Shown piece after piece: positions 44,399 through 53,529 of a stretch of DNA of 54,645 bases. The stretch is taken from positions 1 to 54,645 of the forward strand of contig CANQPP010000012.1 in the NCBI GenBank assembly GCA_947625765.1, in the 5' to 3' direction. A model generated the notes under the pieces. It had not been told where the DNA came from and searched no databases. It saw only the letters and a list, made by a program, of their open reading frames with translations. The position numbers and the translations under genes were made by a program. This DNA comes from an uncultured Clostridia bacterium. Lineage in GTDB: Bacteria > Bacillota > Clostridia > Christensenellales > UBA1750. How positions within the stretch are numbered: the stretch's first letter is position 1; each line of letters begins with the position of its first letter.

Positions 44399-44462
44399 TG
44401 TAAAGGGAGCTTGACAAGACGCGGGCGGCGTGCTAGTATGGACATGTAAAGGAAACTTGACA
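44399..44462 (+). promoter_or_regulatory. Promoter with two palindromic operators for the XRE gene pair
   Basis: Promoter: TTGACA (44411-44416), 17-nt spacer, TAGTAT (44434-44439). Two 18-nt near-palindromes of the form TGTAAAG-N4-CTTGACA lie at 44399-44416 (containing the -35 box) and 44445-44462 (at the start of transcription), 46 nt apart. This fits autorepression by the adjacent XRE protein. Confidence 0.7.
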
Positions 44463-44481
44463 AAGGAGGAGGGGAGGGCCC

Positions 44482-44697
44482 TTGGAGAACCGGGTGGAGC
44501 AGCTGCGAAAGGAGCGGGGGCTCAGCCAGGAGGAGTTCGCCAAAAAGCTCCGCGTTTCCCGGCAGACCGTCAGCTCCATCGAGACGGGGAAGTACAACCC
44601 GTCGCTGGAACTGGCCTTCGCCATCGCGGGCTTTTTCGGCCAGCGCATCGAGGAGATATTCCTATACGAAGGAGGAGAGACCAATGAAAAAGGGTGA
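44482..44697 (+). CDS. XRE-family helix-turn-helix regulator
   Basis: 71 aa, essentially one Cro/CI-type domain: L-S-Q-E-E-F-A-K-K-L-R-V-S-R-Q-T-V-S-S-I-E is the HTH (about 14-34) and Y-N-P-S-L-E-L-A-F-A-I-A follows. The start is TTG at 44482 after GGGGAGGG; there is no better ATG. It overlaps the next membrane protein gene by 14 nt. Such pairs are common in Bacillota, the membrane protein perhaps modulating the regulator; inference. Confidence 0.88.
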   Translation: MENRVEQLRKERGLSQEEFAKKLRVSRQTVSSIETGKYNPSLELAFAIAGFFGQRIEEIFLYEGGETNEKG

Positions 44698-45127
44698 GCT
44701 TGTGAACGGGATCGTGTATATGCTGGCGGGCCTTTTGGCACTGTGCCTTGCGTTGGTCACGGAGACCCGGATGGAAGGGCTTTTCTGGGGGCTGACCGGC
44801 GCGGCCTTGTCCGTGGGCGCGGGGATCGTTGCCCGCTATCTTTACTGGAGCACGCCCAAGCGCCGCGAAAAGTACAGGGAAAAGCTGGAAAACGAGCAGA
44901 TCGAAAGGGAGGACGAGCGGAACGTCATGCTCCGCGACCGGGCGGGAAGATACGCTTACGCCTTGGGTCTGGTGGTCAACGGCCTCTCTCTGCTTGTGCT
45001 GTGCATTTTGAGCGCCGTCGGCATCCTGACGAACGTGCGAGGGATCGTGCTCATGCTGGCCGCGTACCTGCTGTTCCAGGTCCTGTCCTTCATCCTGATC
45101 TTATCCCGGCTGCAAAAGGCGGACTAA
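44684..45127 (+). CDS. Small membrane protein paired with the XRE regulator
   Basis: 147 aa with four predicted transmembrane helices in two pairs (about 7-23, 32-50, 90-108, 115-140). They are separated by a charged cytoplasmic segment K-R-R-E-K-Y-R-E-K-L-E-N-E-Q-I-E-R-E-D-E-R-N (about 57-78). The segment E-D-E-R-N-V-M-L-R-D-R-A-G-R is a pattern seen in DUF2178/DUF3796-like proteins encoded beside XRE genes. The ATG is preceded by GGAGGAGA inside the XRE gene. Function unknown. Confidence 0.78.
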   Translation: MKKGELVNGIVYMLAGLLALCLALVTETRMEGLFWGLTGAALSVGAGIVARYLYWSTPKRREKYREKLENEQIEREDERNVMLRDRAGRYAYALGLVVNGLSLLVLCILSAVGILTNVRGIVLMLAAYLLFQVLSFILILSRLQKAD

Positions 45128-45275
45128 AGGGGAAAAAGGCAGAAGGTCCGGCGCTTTTTTGTCGAGGGGAAAGCAGGGTTGCGCAGGCGGCGCGGCGAAT
45201 TAGAAGAAATAAGACATTTCCCGAATCAACGGCCCTTCCCGGCGCGGGAAGGCGCCTTAGGAGGCAGAGAGTTTT

Positions 45276-46949
45276 ATGAAATACTGCGTAGGCATCGACT
45301 TTGGCTCCCTTTCCGCCAGGGCCCTGCTGGTGGAGGTGGGCACCGGAAAAGAGCTGTCCACCGCCGTGTTCGACTATCCCCACGCCGTGATGGACGAACG
45401 CCTGCCCGACGGCACGCCGCTCATGCCCGACTGGGCCCTGCAGCACCCGCAGGACTATCTGGACTCCATCGCCGCCACCGTGCCAGAGGTGATCCGCCAG
45501 GCGGGCATCGACAAAAACGACGTGGTGGGCGTGGGCATCGACTTTACCGCCTGCACCATGCTGCCCGTCTACGCGGACGGCACGCCCCTCTGCTTCGACC
45601 CGGCGCTGGCGGGGGATCCCCACGCCTACGTGAAGCTGTGGAAGCACCACGCCGCCCAGCCCTACGCCAACCGGCTCAACGAGATCGCGCGGCAGCGGGG
45701 CGAGAAGTTCCTGGCCCGCTACGGCGGCAAGATCTCCTCGGAGTGGATGATCCCCAAGATCTGGCAGATACTGGACGAGGACCCCGCCCTGTATGAGAAG
45801 GCCGACCGCTTCATCGAGGCGGCGGACTGGGTCATCTGGCAGCTGTGCGGCAAGGAGATGCGCTCCTCCTGCACGGCGGGCTATAAGGCCATCTGGCACA
45901 AGCGCGAGGGCTATCCCTCCAACGAGTTCTTTAAGGCTTTGGACCCGCGCCTTGAGCACGTGGTGGACGAGAAGCTCTCCCGCCAGATCCACTCCATCGG
46001 CGAAAAGGCGGGCGAGATCACCGAGAAGGCGGCCGCCCTCTCCGGCCTGCCCGTGGGCTGCGCCGTGGCCGTGGCCAACGTGGACGCCCACGTGTCCGTG
46101 CCCGCGCTGGGCATCTGCCAGAGCGGCAACATGCTGATGATCATGGGCACCTCCACCTGCCACATCCATTTGGGCGACGAGGAGAAGATCGTGCCCGGCA
46201 TGTGCGGCGTGGTGGAGGACGGCGTTCTGCCCGGCTTCATGGGCTACGAGGCGGGCCAGAGCTGCGTGGGCGACCACTTCAACTGGTTCGTGGAGAACCT
46301 ATCGAACGCCGAATACGAAAGGGAAGCCAGGGAAAAGGGCGTGAGCCTGCACGAGCTGCTGAGCGAAAAGGCCTCCAAGCTGGCCGTGGGCGAGAGCGGC
46401 CTGCTGGCACTGGACTGGTGGAACGGCAACCGCTCCGTTTTGGTGGATGTGGACCTGACCGGCATGATGCTGGGCATGACGCTGCTCACCAAGCCCGAGG
46501 ACATCTACCGCGCTTTGGTGGAAAGCACTGCCTACGGCACCCGCAAGATCATCGAGACCTTCGAGGCCAGCGGCGTGCCCATCACCGGCCTGTACGCCTG
46601 CGGCGGCATCGCGGAGAAGAATCCCTTCGTCATGCAGATCTACGCCGACGTGTGCAACAAGGAGATCAAGGTGGCCCGCTCCGCGCAGTCTCCCGCGCTG
46701 GGCAGCGCCATGTTCGGCGCGGTGGCAGGCGGCAAGGCCAGGGGCGGCTACGACTCCATCTTCGACGCGGCCCGGGAAATGGGCGGTGTCAAGGAGCGCA
46801 GCTTTAAGCCCATCAAGGAGAACGCGGAGGTGTACGACCGGCTGTACGCCGAGTATTCCACCCTGCACGACTACTTCGGCCGGGGCGAAAACGACGTGAT
46901 GAAGCGCCTGAAGGATATCAAGGCGCAGCAGATCGCAAAGAACCTATAA
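45276..46949 (+). CDS. araB: L-ribulokinase AraB
   Basis: 557 aa FGGY-family kinase phosphorylating L-ribulose to L-ribulose 5-phosphate in L-arabinose use. It follows the Bacillus AraB pattern closely: [48 protein letters not shown], the long [10 protein letters not shown] segment and [21 protein letters not shown] precedes the ATG. No araA or araD is seen nearby, so in this cluster it may act on a related ketose. Confidence 0.93.
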   Translation: MKYCVGIDFGSLSARALLVEVGTGKELSTAVFDYPHAVMDERLPDGTPLMPDWALQHPQDYLDSIAATVPEVIRQAGIDKNDVVGVGIDFTACTMLPVYADGTPLCFDPALAGDPHAYVKLWKHHAAQPYANRLNEIARQRGEKFLARYGGKISSEWMIPKIWQILDEDPALYEKADRFIEAADWVIWQLCGKEMRSSCTAGYKAIWHKREGYPSNEFFKALDPRLEHVVDEKLSRQIHSIGEKAGEITEKAAALSGLPVGCAVAVANVDAHVSVPALGICQSGNMLMIMGTSTCHIHLGDEEKIVPGMCGVVEDGVLPGFMGYEAGQSCVGDHFNWFVENLSNAEYEREAREKGVSLHELLSEKASKLAVGESGLLALDWWNGNRSVLVDVDLTGMMLGMTLLTKPEDIYRALVESTAYGTRKIIETFEASGVPITGLYACGGIAEKNPFVMQIYADVCNKEIKVARSAQSPALGSAMFGAVAGGKARGGYDSIFDAAREMGGVKERSFKPIKENAEVYDRLYAEYSTLHDYFGRGENDVMKRLKDIKAQQIAKNL

Positions 46950-46996
46950 ATAGGGAGCTTTGCGGATACATCCAGACACAGGAGGGGAAAAGCGAT

Positions 46997-48298
46997 ATGA
47001 GCGACTTAAGACAGGCGCGCGCGGAACGCACCGTGCAGTTCCGCAAGGACAGGTTCGGCATGTTCATCCACTGGGGCATCTACTCCATCCCTGCGCGGGG
47101 CGAGTGGGTGCGCTCCCAGGAGCGCATCTCCAACGAGGAGTACCAGCCCTTCTTCGAGGAATTTGACCCCTACGAGTACGACCCCAAGGCCTGGGCCAGG
47201 CTGGCCAGGGAAGCGGGCATGAAGTACGCCGTGCTGACCACCAAGCACCACGACGGCTTCTGCCTGTTCGACTCAAAGCTCACCGACTACAAGGCCACCA
47301 ACACCCCCGCGGGCCGCGACCTGGTGCGCGAGTATGTGGACGCCTTCCGCGCCGAGGGGCTGAAGATCGGCTTCTATTACTCCCTGCTGGATTGGCACCA
47401 TCCTGATTACCCCGCCTTCGCGGACAGGCACCATCCCATGCGCGGCAACGAGAGCGTGCGCGAGCAGGAGAAGGACAAGGACTTCTCCCGCTACCTTGCC
47501 TACCTGCACGGACAGGTGCGCGAGCTTCTGACCAACTACGGCAAGATCGACATCATCTGGTTCGACTTCTCCTACGACGAGATGAAGGGCGAAAAGTGGG
47601 AGGCCACCAAGCTGGTCAAGATGGTGCGCGAGCTGCAGCCGGGCATCATCATCGACAACCGCCTGGAGGGCAGCGGCGACGCGGTGGGCTCCATCAAGAC
47701 CGCGAACCCCGCCTTCTACGCCGGCGACTTCGACGGGCCGGAGCAGATCATCCCGCCCGAGGGCGTGGTGGACGTTTTAGGCGACCCCGTTCCCTGGGAG
47801 GCGTGCCTGACGCTCAACGACAACTGGGGCTACACCGCCAAGGACCACAACTACAAGACGGCCGAGCAGGTGGTGCGCGGCATCGTGGAGTGCGTGAGCA
47901 AGAACGGAAACATCCTTTTGAACGTGGGGCCCGACGCCCGCGGCAACATCCCGGAGGAGTCCGTCGCCATCCTTAAGCAGGTGGGCAAGTGGATGCAGAA
48001 GAACGGCAGGTCCATCTACGGCTGCAGCCGCTGCGAGCTGGAAAAGCCCGAATGGGGCCGCTATACCCAGAACGGCAAGTACATCTACGCGCACATCTAC
48101 GAGCGCGGCATCGGCCCCACCGCCTTCAAGGGCCTTGCGGGCAAGATCAAGAAGGCGCGGCTCTTGAGCGACAACAGCGAGATCAAGGTGGAAAAGCCCT
48201 GGAACGCCGGGGAATACAGCGACTACGCCTTCATCAACTTCGGTTCCACGACGCTGCCCGACCCCATTGACACGGTGGTGGAGCTTGAACTAAAATAA
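46997..48298 (+). CDS. Alpha-L-fucosidase, glycoside hydrolase family 29
   Basis: 433 aa retaining fucosidase. R-F-G-M-F-I-H-W-G-I-Y-S is near the start, then T-T-K-H-H-D-G-F-C-L-F, both fucose-binding blocks of GH29. The nucleophile aspartate is expected in D-I-I-W-F-D-F-S near 196. N-G-N-I-L-L-N-V-G-P near 300 closes the catalytic domain. There is no signal peptide, so it acts on imported oligosaccharides. The C-terminal ~90 residues look like a beta-sandwich. It lies 47 nt after araB and is probably co-transcribed. Confidence 0.93.
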   Translation: MSDLRQARAERTVQFRKDRFGMFIHWGIYSIPARGEWVRSQERISNEEYQPFFEEFDPYEYDPKAWARLAREAGMKYAVLTTKHHDGFCLFDSKLTDYKATNTPAGRDLVREYVDAFRAEGLKIGFYYSLLDWHHPDYPAFADRHHPMRGNESVREQEKDKDFSRYLAYLHGQVRELLTNYGKIDIIWFDFSYDEMKGEKWEATKLVKMVRELQPGIIIDNRLEGSGDAVGSIKTANPAFYAGDFDGPEQIIPPEGVVDVLGDPVPWEACLTLNDNWGYTAKDHNYKTAEQVVRGIVECVSKNGNILLNVGPDARGNIPEESVAILKQVGKWMQKNGRSIYGCSRCELEKPEWGRYTQNGKYIYAHIYERGIGPTAFKGLAGKIKKARLLSDNSEIKVEKPWNAGEYSDYAFINFGSTTLPDPIDTVVELELK

Positions 48299-48342
48299 GC
48301 GGGGCGGGAAAACGGGCCCGTCCGCTTCCATAGGGACTTTAC

Positions 48343-48377
48343 GCAGGGGATGCGCATATCCACATCCCCTGCCTTTT
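48343..48377 (+). terminator. Terminator of the araB-fucosidase unit
   Basis: GCAGGGGATG (48343-48352) pairs perfectly with CATCCCCTGC (48363-48372), followed by CTTTTG. Confidence 0.85.
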
Positions 48378-48429
48378 GTCATGCTTTGGGCTTTGTATAG
48401 CATTCCGATTTGGCAGGTGAAAAGAGAAG

Positions 48430-48996
48430 ATGTTTCTGATCGTGGGACTTGGGAACCCTGGCAAGGAGTTTGCGCACACGCGGCACAACGCGGGCTTCGA
48501 CACCGTGGGGCTGCTGGCGGATAAGCACAGCATACGATTAAATAAGAGCCGCTGCCGCGCGCTGACGGGCGAGGGGAGCATTTTGGGGCAGAAGGTGCTG
48601 CTTGCCCTGCCGCAGACCTACATGAACCTCTCCGGCGAGTCCGTGCGGGACCTGGTGGCCTTCTATAAGCTGCCCCTGTCCCAGCTGATCGTGGTCTACG
48701 ACGACATCGACCTGCCCATGGGCCGTCTGCGCGTGCGCCCAAGCGGCAGCGCGGGCACCCACAACGGGATGCGCTCCATCCTCTACCAGCTGGGGCAGGA
48801 GGGCTTTCCCCGCGTGCGCGTGGGCATCGGCCGCCCGCCGCACCCGCAGATGGACCTCAAAGACTTCGTGGTGGGCCACTACCCCAAGGAGGACTGGAAG
48901 ACGATGTTCGACTGCTACCTGCGCGCCGGGGAGGCCGTGGAGGCGGTGCTGAGCGAGGGCGTGGAGAAGGCCATGACGAAGTTCAACGGCGCGTGA
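48430..48996 (+). CDS. pth: Peptidyl-tRNA hydrolase
   Basis: 188 aa enzyme that frees tRNA from peptidyl-tRNA dropped by ribosomes. Family signatures: G-L-G-N-P-G-K-E-F (7-15), H-T-R-H-N-A-G-F with the catalytic His near 20, P-Q-T-Y-M-N-L-S-G (about 61-69), Y-D-D-I-D-L-P-M-G (about 91-99) and G-S-A-G-T-H-N-G-M-R-S-I. AAAAGAGAAG precedes the ATG. A weak promoter (TTGTCA-16-TAGCAT at about 48376-48403) lies upstream. The order pth-mfd is conserved in Bacillota. Confidence 0.97.
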   Translation: MFLIVGLGNPGKEFAHTRHNAGFDTVGLLADKHSIRLNKSRCRALTGEGSILGQKVLLALPQTYMNLSGESVRDLVAFYKLPLSQLIVVYDDIDLPMGRLRVRPSGSAGTHNGMRSILYQLGQEGFPRVRVGIGRPPHPQMDLKDFVVGHYPKEDWKTMFDCYLRAGEAVEAVLSEGVEKAMTKFNGA

Positions 48997-49056
48997 AAAA
49001 CGCCCTTATTGGCAGCGGGAAACAAAGGCAGAATGGATCTAAATAGGAGCGAAAGC

Positions 49057-52000
49057 ATGACGTCGATCCTCGATCTGATGAGAGAGGCCTTCCGAAAGAG
49101 CGATGCGTTCGCGGAGCTCAGCGCGGCGCTGGAGGCGGGCAAAAGCCCCCTTTGCGCCTCCGGGCTCTGCCAAGGCGCAAGGACGATGAGCGCCGCCCTG
49201 CTGGCGGAGGGAAAGCGCGCCCTTTTGGTCACCTACAGCGACCAGAGGGCCCAGGAGACGGCCCAGGACCTGCGGGAGCTGGGCCTTAAAGCCGCGCACT
49301 TTCCCGCGCGGGAGCACAGCTTTTACCAGGTGACCGCCGAGAGCCGGGAGCTTGTGCACAGGCGGCTGACCGTGCTGGGCGACTGCCTGATGGGGAAAAC
49401 GGACGTGGTCTGCGCGCCCGTGGAGGCCCTGCAGCAGGCGACGCTTTCCCGACAGGACTTCGAGGCCTGCCGGGTCCAGCTGCGCCCGGGCGACGTGTTC
49501 CCGCCGGAAGAGCTGACGCAGCGGCTGGTGCGCGGCGGCTACCGCCGGGAGGAGATCGTGGAGGGCAAGGGGCAGTTCGCCCTGCGCGGCGGCATACTGG
49601 ACGTCTACCCCGTGCAGAGCCTGACCGCCTACCGCGTGGAGTTCTTCGACGACGAGGTGGACACCATCCGCGAGATGGACGTGCTGACGCAGCGCTCCGT
49701 GGGAAACGTGCAGGAGCTGTGCGTGTACCCGGCCACCGAGGCCGCCGTGGAGGCGGAGGCGCTGGAGAAGGCGGGCTTTTGCATGCAGAAGGAGCTGAAC
49801 GCCAGGCAGCGCGGGGAGAAGAAGGCGCAAAGCTCCATGCCCTGGCTGGAGAAGGAGGACCTGGAGGAGGACGAAAAGCAGGCCCCGGGCGCCGTCCTGC
49901 CCGGACAGAGGCTCGAGCGGACGCTGCGGCTTTTGCTGGAGGGGCAGGCCGCGGAGGACATGGAGGGCTTCCTGCCGCTGTTCTACGAAAAGAGGCAGAG
50001 GATCGAGAACTATCTGGAGCCGGAACTCATCCTCATCGAGGAGCCGGGCCGCGTCCGCGAGCGGGCGAAGGAGGCCCACGAGGGGTATCTGCGGGAGCTG
50101 GAGGCCGCCGTGGAGCGCGGGGACGGCCTGAAGGCCCAGCAGGGCGGCATGGCGGCCCCGGAGGAGCTGGAAGAGGATTGGAAAGGGCGTTCTCGCGTGC
50201 TTCTCTGCGACCTGGAAACGGGCCTGCAGGGGCTGCGCCTGCGCGGCCTGTTCCGCTTTTCCACCCTGCAGGCGCCCGACCTGCACGGCCAGCAGCGGCT
50301 GCTGACGGAGGAGCTCACGAGCCTCAAAACGCTTGGGGGGGATGTGTTCCTCTTTTCCGGCGGCCGTTCCAGGGGGGAGAGGCTGCTTTCCTCTCTGCGT
50401 GAAAAGGGCTTCGACGTGCGCTTCCCGGAGGACGGCAAAACGCACATGCGGATGCTGGAGAGCGGCTTTTCCCGGGGCTTTCAGTTAAAGGACGCGGGGC
50501 TGTACGTGCTGGGCGACGCCGACCTGTTCGGCTCCTCCAAGCAGAAGGCCGCGCCCAGGCGGCGCAAGGCGGGCCAGAAGCTGGCGGCCTTCACGGACCT
50601 AAAGCCCGGCGACTACGTGGTGCACGAGAACCACGGCGTGGGCGTGTACACGGGCACGGTGCGCCTGACCATACAGGGCCACAGCCGGGACTATCTGCAC
50701 ATACAGTACCAGGGCACGGACGCGCTGTACGTGCCCACGGACCAGTTGGACCGGGTGCAGAAGTACATCGGCGTCAAGGACGCCCCGCCCCGGCTCAACA
50801 AGCTGGGCGGCGCGGAATGGGACAGGGCCAAGCAGCGGGTGCGCGCCTCCCTGGAGGACATGGCCAAGGAGCTCATCCAGCTCTACGCCCAGCGGCAGGC
50901 GGTCAAGGGCTTCGCCTTCGACAAGGACACCCCCTGGCAGAGGGAGTTCGAGGACGCCTTCCCCTATGAGGAGACCCCCGACCAGCTGCAGTGCGTCCGC
51001 GAGATCAAGCAGGACATGGAAAAGCCCGTGGTCATGGACCGCCTGCTCTGCGGGGACGTGGGCTACGGCAAGACCGAGGTGGCCATGCGCGCCGCCTTCA
51101 AGGCCGTGATGGACGGAAAGCAGGTGGCCGTCCTGGTGCCCACGACCATTTTAGCCCAGCAGCACCTGGAATCCATGAGGCGGCGGCTGGCGGGCTTCCC
51201 CGTGCGCGTGGAGATGCTCTCGCGCTTCCGCACGCCCCAGGAGCAGAAGGTCATTCTGGAAAAGACCGAGAAGGGCGACATCGACATACTCATCGGCACC
51301 CACAGGCTTTTGGGCCGCGACCTGCGCTTTAAGGACTTAGGGCTGCTGGTGGTTGACGAGGAGCAGCGCTTTGGCGTTCGGCACAAGGAGAAGCTCAAGC
51401 AGCTCAAGCAGAGCGTGGACGTTTTGACCCTCTCGGCCACGCCCATCCCGCGCACGCTGCACATGTCCATGGTGGGCATACGCGATATGTCCCTGCTGGA
51501 GACCCCGCCGGAGGAAAGGTACCCGGTGCAGACCTACGTTTTGGAATACTCCGACGCGCTGCTTCGGGACGCCATCCAGAGGGAGCTGGCTCGAAAGGGG
51601 CAGGTCTACATACTTTACAACCGCGTGCGCTCCATCGAGCGCTTCTTTGCGCACGTGCAGCAGCTGGTGCCCGAGGCGCGCGTGGCCGTGGGCCACGGCC
51701 AGATGAAGGAGAGCATGCTGGAGGATGTGATGCTGGACTTCTACGAGGGCAGGACGGACGTGCTGGTCTGCTCCACGATCATCGAGTCCGGCCTGGACGT
51801 GCAGAACGCCAACACCATGATCGTCATCGACGCGGACCGCTTCGGCCTGTCCCAGCTCTACCAGCTCAGGGGCCGCGTGGGCCGCAGCAACCGGCTGGCC
51901 TACTGCTACCTGACGGTGCGGCCGGACAAGGTGATCACCGAGCAGGCGGAAAAGCGGCTGCGCGCCATCCGCGAGTTCACGGAGTTCGGCTCGGGCTTCA

Positions 52001-52620
52001 AAATCGCCATGCGCGATCTGGAGATCCGCGGCGCGGGGAACCTGCTGGGCGCACAGCAGCACGGCCACATGTCCGAGGTGGGGTACGACCTGTACTTAAA
52101 GATCATGGAGCAGACCGTGCGGGAGTTAAAGGGCGAGCAGACGGAGAACGAGTCGGTCGAGACCAAGGTGGAGCTGCAGCTGGACGCCTACCTGCCCATG
52201 GAGTTCGTGCAGGGCGACCTGCAGCGCATGGACGTTTACAAGCGCATCGCCGCCATCGAGACCCGGCAGGACTGGGAGGAAACGCTGGAGGAGCTGATCG
52301 ACCGCTTCGGCGACGTGCCGCCGGAGGCGGAGAACCTGCTGTGGATCTCCTTTCTGAAGGCGCAGGCCCAGAAGCTGGGCGTGGACCTTGTGTTCCTGCG
52401 CGCGGGGCTGCTCACCATGCGCTTTTCGCCCAGCAGCAGCGTGGACCCGAATAAGCTGCTCAAGGGCCTGAACGCTTTGGGCGGGCAGATCACGCTGTCC
52501 AACACGCAGCCGCCCTGCATGGTGCTGCGCGGTGGTGGGGAGCCGGAAGCCCAGGCGGAGAGGGCCTGCGCGGCGCTGGAGACGATGCTGCGGGTGATGG
52601 CGGAGAGGGAGCCTTCCTAA
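49057..52620 (+). CDS. mfd: Transcription-repair coupling factor Mfd
   Basis: 1187 aa SF2 translocase that removes stalled RNA polymerase and recruits UvrA. The N-terminal UvrB-like modules include D-V-Y-P-V-Q-S near 184. The polymerase-interacting domain has G-D-Y-V-V-H-E-N-H-G-V-G-V-Y near 518. Walker A C-G-D-V-G-Y-G-K-T-E is near 664, D-E-E-Q-R-F-G-V near 766, and Q-L-R-G-R-V-G-R-S is motif VI. The C-terminal TRCF domain is intact. The ATG at 49057 is chosen because AGGAG lies 7 nt before it; in-frame starts at 49009 (TTG) and 49033 are less likely. Confidence 0.97.
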   Translation: MTSILDLMREAFRKSDAFAELSAALEAGKSPLCASGLCQGARTMSAALLAEGKRALLVTYSDQRAQETAQDLRELGLKAAHFPAREHSFYQVTAESRELVHRRLTVLGDCLMGKTDVVCAPVEALQQATLSRQDFEACRVQLRPGDVFPPEELTQRLVRGGYRREEIVEGKGQFALRGGILDVYPVQSLTAYRVEFFDDEVDTIREMDVLTQRSVGNVQELCVYPATEAAVEAEALEKAGFCMQKELNARQRGEKKAQSSMPWLEKEDLEEDEKQAPGAVLPGQRLERTLRLLLEGQAAEDMEGFLPLFYEKRQRIENYLEPELILIEEPGRVRERAKEAHEGYLRELEAAVERGDGLKAQQGGMAAPEELEEDWKGRSRVLLCDLETGLQGLRLRGLFRFSTLQAPDLHGQQRLLTEELTSLKTLGGDVFLFSGGRSRGERLLSSLREKGFDVRFPEDGKTHMRMLESGFSRGFQLKDAGLYVLGDADLFGSSKQKAAPRRRKAGQKLAAFTDLKPGDYVVHENHGVGVYTGTVRLTIQGHSRDYLHIQYQGTDALYVPTDQLDRVQKYIGVKDAPPRLNKLGGAEWDRAKQRVRASLEDMAKELIQLYAQRQAVKGFAFDKDTPWQREFEDAFPYEETPDQLQCVREIKQDMEKPVVMDRLLCGDVGYGKTEVAMRAAFKAVMDGKQVAVLVPTTILAQQHLESMRRRLAGFPVRVEMLSRFRTPQEQKVILEKTEKGDIDILIGTHRLLGRDLRFKDLGLLVVDEEQRFGVRHKEKLKQLKQSVDVLTLSATPIPRTLHMSMVGIRDMSLLETPPEERYPVQTYVLEYSDALLRDAIQRELARKGQVYILYNRVRSIERFFAHVQQLVPEARVAVGHGQMKESMLEDVMLDFYEGRTDVLVCSTIIESGLDVQNANTMIVIDADRFGLSQLYQLRGRVGRSNRLAYCYLTVRPDKVITEQAEKRLRAIREFTEFGSGFKIAMRDLEIRGAGNLLGAQQHGHMSEVGYDLYLKIMEQTVRELKGEQTENESVETKVELQLDAYLPMEFVQGDLQRMDVYKRIAAIETRQDWEETLEELIDRFGDVPPEAENLLWISFLKAQAQKLGVDLVFLRAGLLTMRFSPSSSVDPNKLLKGLNALGGQITLSNTQPPCMVLRGGGEPEAQAERACAALETMLRVMAEREPS

Positions 52621-52722
52621 AAAGGGCTGCGCGGCTGCGCGGGGAGGCGTGTGCGCCACGGAACGACGGCGCCGCGTTTCCCCGAACGGCGGACATAGAT
52701 TCAAAAAAATCGGAAAAAAGTG

Positions 52723-52751
52723 TTGACAAGCGCGGCAGAATGATGTATATT
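52723..52751 (+). promoter_or_regulatory. Strong promoter of the tRNA operon
   Basis: TTGACA (52723-52728), 17-nt spacer, TATATT (52746-52751), about 40 nt upstream of the first tRNA. A small hairpin (GCCCG/CGGGC, about 52762-52776) lies in the leader. Confidence 0.85.
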
Positions 52752-52792
52752 ATTATGCGTCGCCCGGATAACGGGCATGGCGAGATTGGCTC

Positions 52793-52869
52793 CGGGGTGT
52801 AGCGCAGCTTGGTAGCGCACGTGCTTTGGGAGCATGGGGCCGGGGGTTCAAATCCCTTCACCCCGACCA
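52793..52869 (+). tRNA. tRNA-Pro (anticodon TGG)
   Basis: 77 nt with encoded CCA. The acceptor CGGGGTG pairs with CACCCCG, and the anticodon loop TTTGGGA gives TGG. D and T arms are regular. Confidence 0.95.
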
Positions 52870-52874
52870 TAAGT

Positions 52875-52949
52875 GGCCCCGTGGTCAAGCGGTCAAGACA
52901 TCGCCCTTTCACGGCGGTAACAGGGGTTCGATTCCCCTCGGGGTCACCA
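52875..52949 (+). tRNA. tRNA-Glu (anticodon TTC)
   Basis: 75 nt with encoded CCA. The acceptor GGCCCCG pairs with CGGGGTC, anticodon loop CTTTCAC, regular T arm CAGGGGTTCGATTCCCCT. Confidence 0.95.
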
Positions 52950-52972
52950 ACCTCGTTTCAAACTTCGGATGT

Positions 52973-53049
52973 GGGCCTTTAGCTCAGTTGGTCAGAGCGG
53001 TCGGCTCATAACCGATTGGTCCGGGGTTCAAGTCCCTGAAGGCCCACCA
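52973..53049 (+). tRNA. tRNA-Met (anticodon CAT)
   Basis: 77 nt with encoded CCA. Acceptor GGGCCTT/AAGGCCC, anticodon loop CTCATAA. The body looks like elongator Met; a CAT anticodon modified to read Ile ATA cannot be excluded from sequence. Confidence 0.93.
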
Positions 53050-53061
53050 ATCCTTGTTCTT

Positions 53062-53139
53062 GGCCCGGTATTCAGCCGGTTAGAATGCCAGCACGTCGCG
53101 CTGGAGGTCGAGGGTTCGTCTTCCCCTTCCGGGTCGCCA
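53062..53139 (+). tRNA. Degenerate tRNA-Asp-like gene (anticodon GTC), possible pseudogene
   Basis: 78 nt with encoded CCA. The acceptor GGCCCGG pairs with CCGGGTC, and the anticodon stem CCAGC/GCTGG and variable region match tRNA-Asp. Departures: the D-arm region reads TATTCAG, one base short of the usual TAGTTCAG. The anticodon loop is ACGTCGC, so position 33 is C instead of the near-universal T and 37 is G. The T arm reads GAGGG-TTCGTCTTC-CCCTT, giving a 9-nt loop instead of 7. These together suggest a non-functional or very divergent tRNA. Confidence 0.75.
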
Positions 53140-53159
53140 ACTTTCCCTTCAGAAAACAC

Positions 53160-53235
53160 GCTGGTGTAGCTCAATCGGTAGAGCATCTGATTTGTAATCA
53201 GAAGGTTGCGGGTTCGAGTCCCATCGCCAGCTCCA
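53160..53235 (+). tRNA. tRNA-Thr (anticodon TGT)
   Basis: 76 nt with encoded CCA. Acceptor GCTGGTG/CGCCAGC, anticodon stem TCTGA/TCAGA around TTTGTAA, regular T arm. Confidence 0.95.
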
Positions 53236-53256
53236 AACTTGCAGTTCCATTTTTAT

Positions 53257-53341
<85 letters not shown>

Positions 53342-53370
53342 ACAAACCCCTTTCGTTTTCTCCCTGATAT

Positions 53371-53458
53371 GCGGGAATGGCGGAATTGGCAGACGCGCTA
53401 GATTCAGGTTCTAGTGGGCAATACGTCCATGCAGGTTCAAGTCCTGTTTCCCGCACCA
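53371..53458 (+). tRNA. tRNA-Leu (anticodon CAG)
   Basis: 88 nt class II tRNA with encoded CCA. Acceptor GCGGGAA/TTCCCGC, anticodon stem CTAGA/TCTAG around TTCAGGT, long variable arm. Confidence 0.95.
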
Positions 53459-53503
53459 CGTCGTCGCGGACTTATGTAACGTCCGCGACGACGTTTCTTT
53501 TTA
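53458..53503 (+). terminator. Terminator of the tRNA operon
   Basis: A perfect 14-bp stem, ACGTCGTCGCGGAC (53458-53471) with GTCCGCGACGACGT (53481-53494), then TTCTTTTTAA. The stem begins at the last base of the tRNA-Leu CCA. Confidence 0.9.
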
Positions 53504-53529
53504 AGGATCCATCGAAGGAGGATTTTAGG

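Noticed and set aside
45128-45275. Possible riboswitch or attenuator before araB (CTTCCC/GGGAAG hairpin)
   Set aside because: Only one small hairpin without a T tract or recognisable aptamer; too weak to call.
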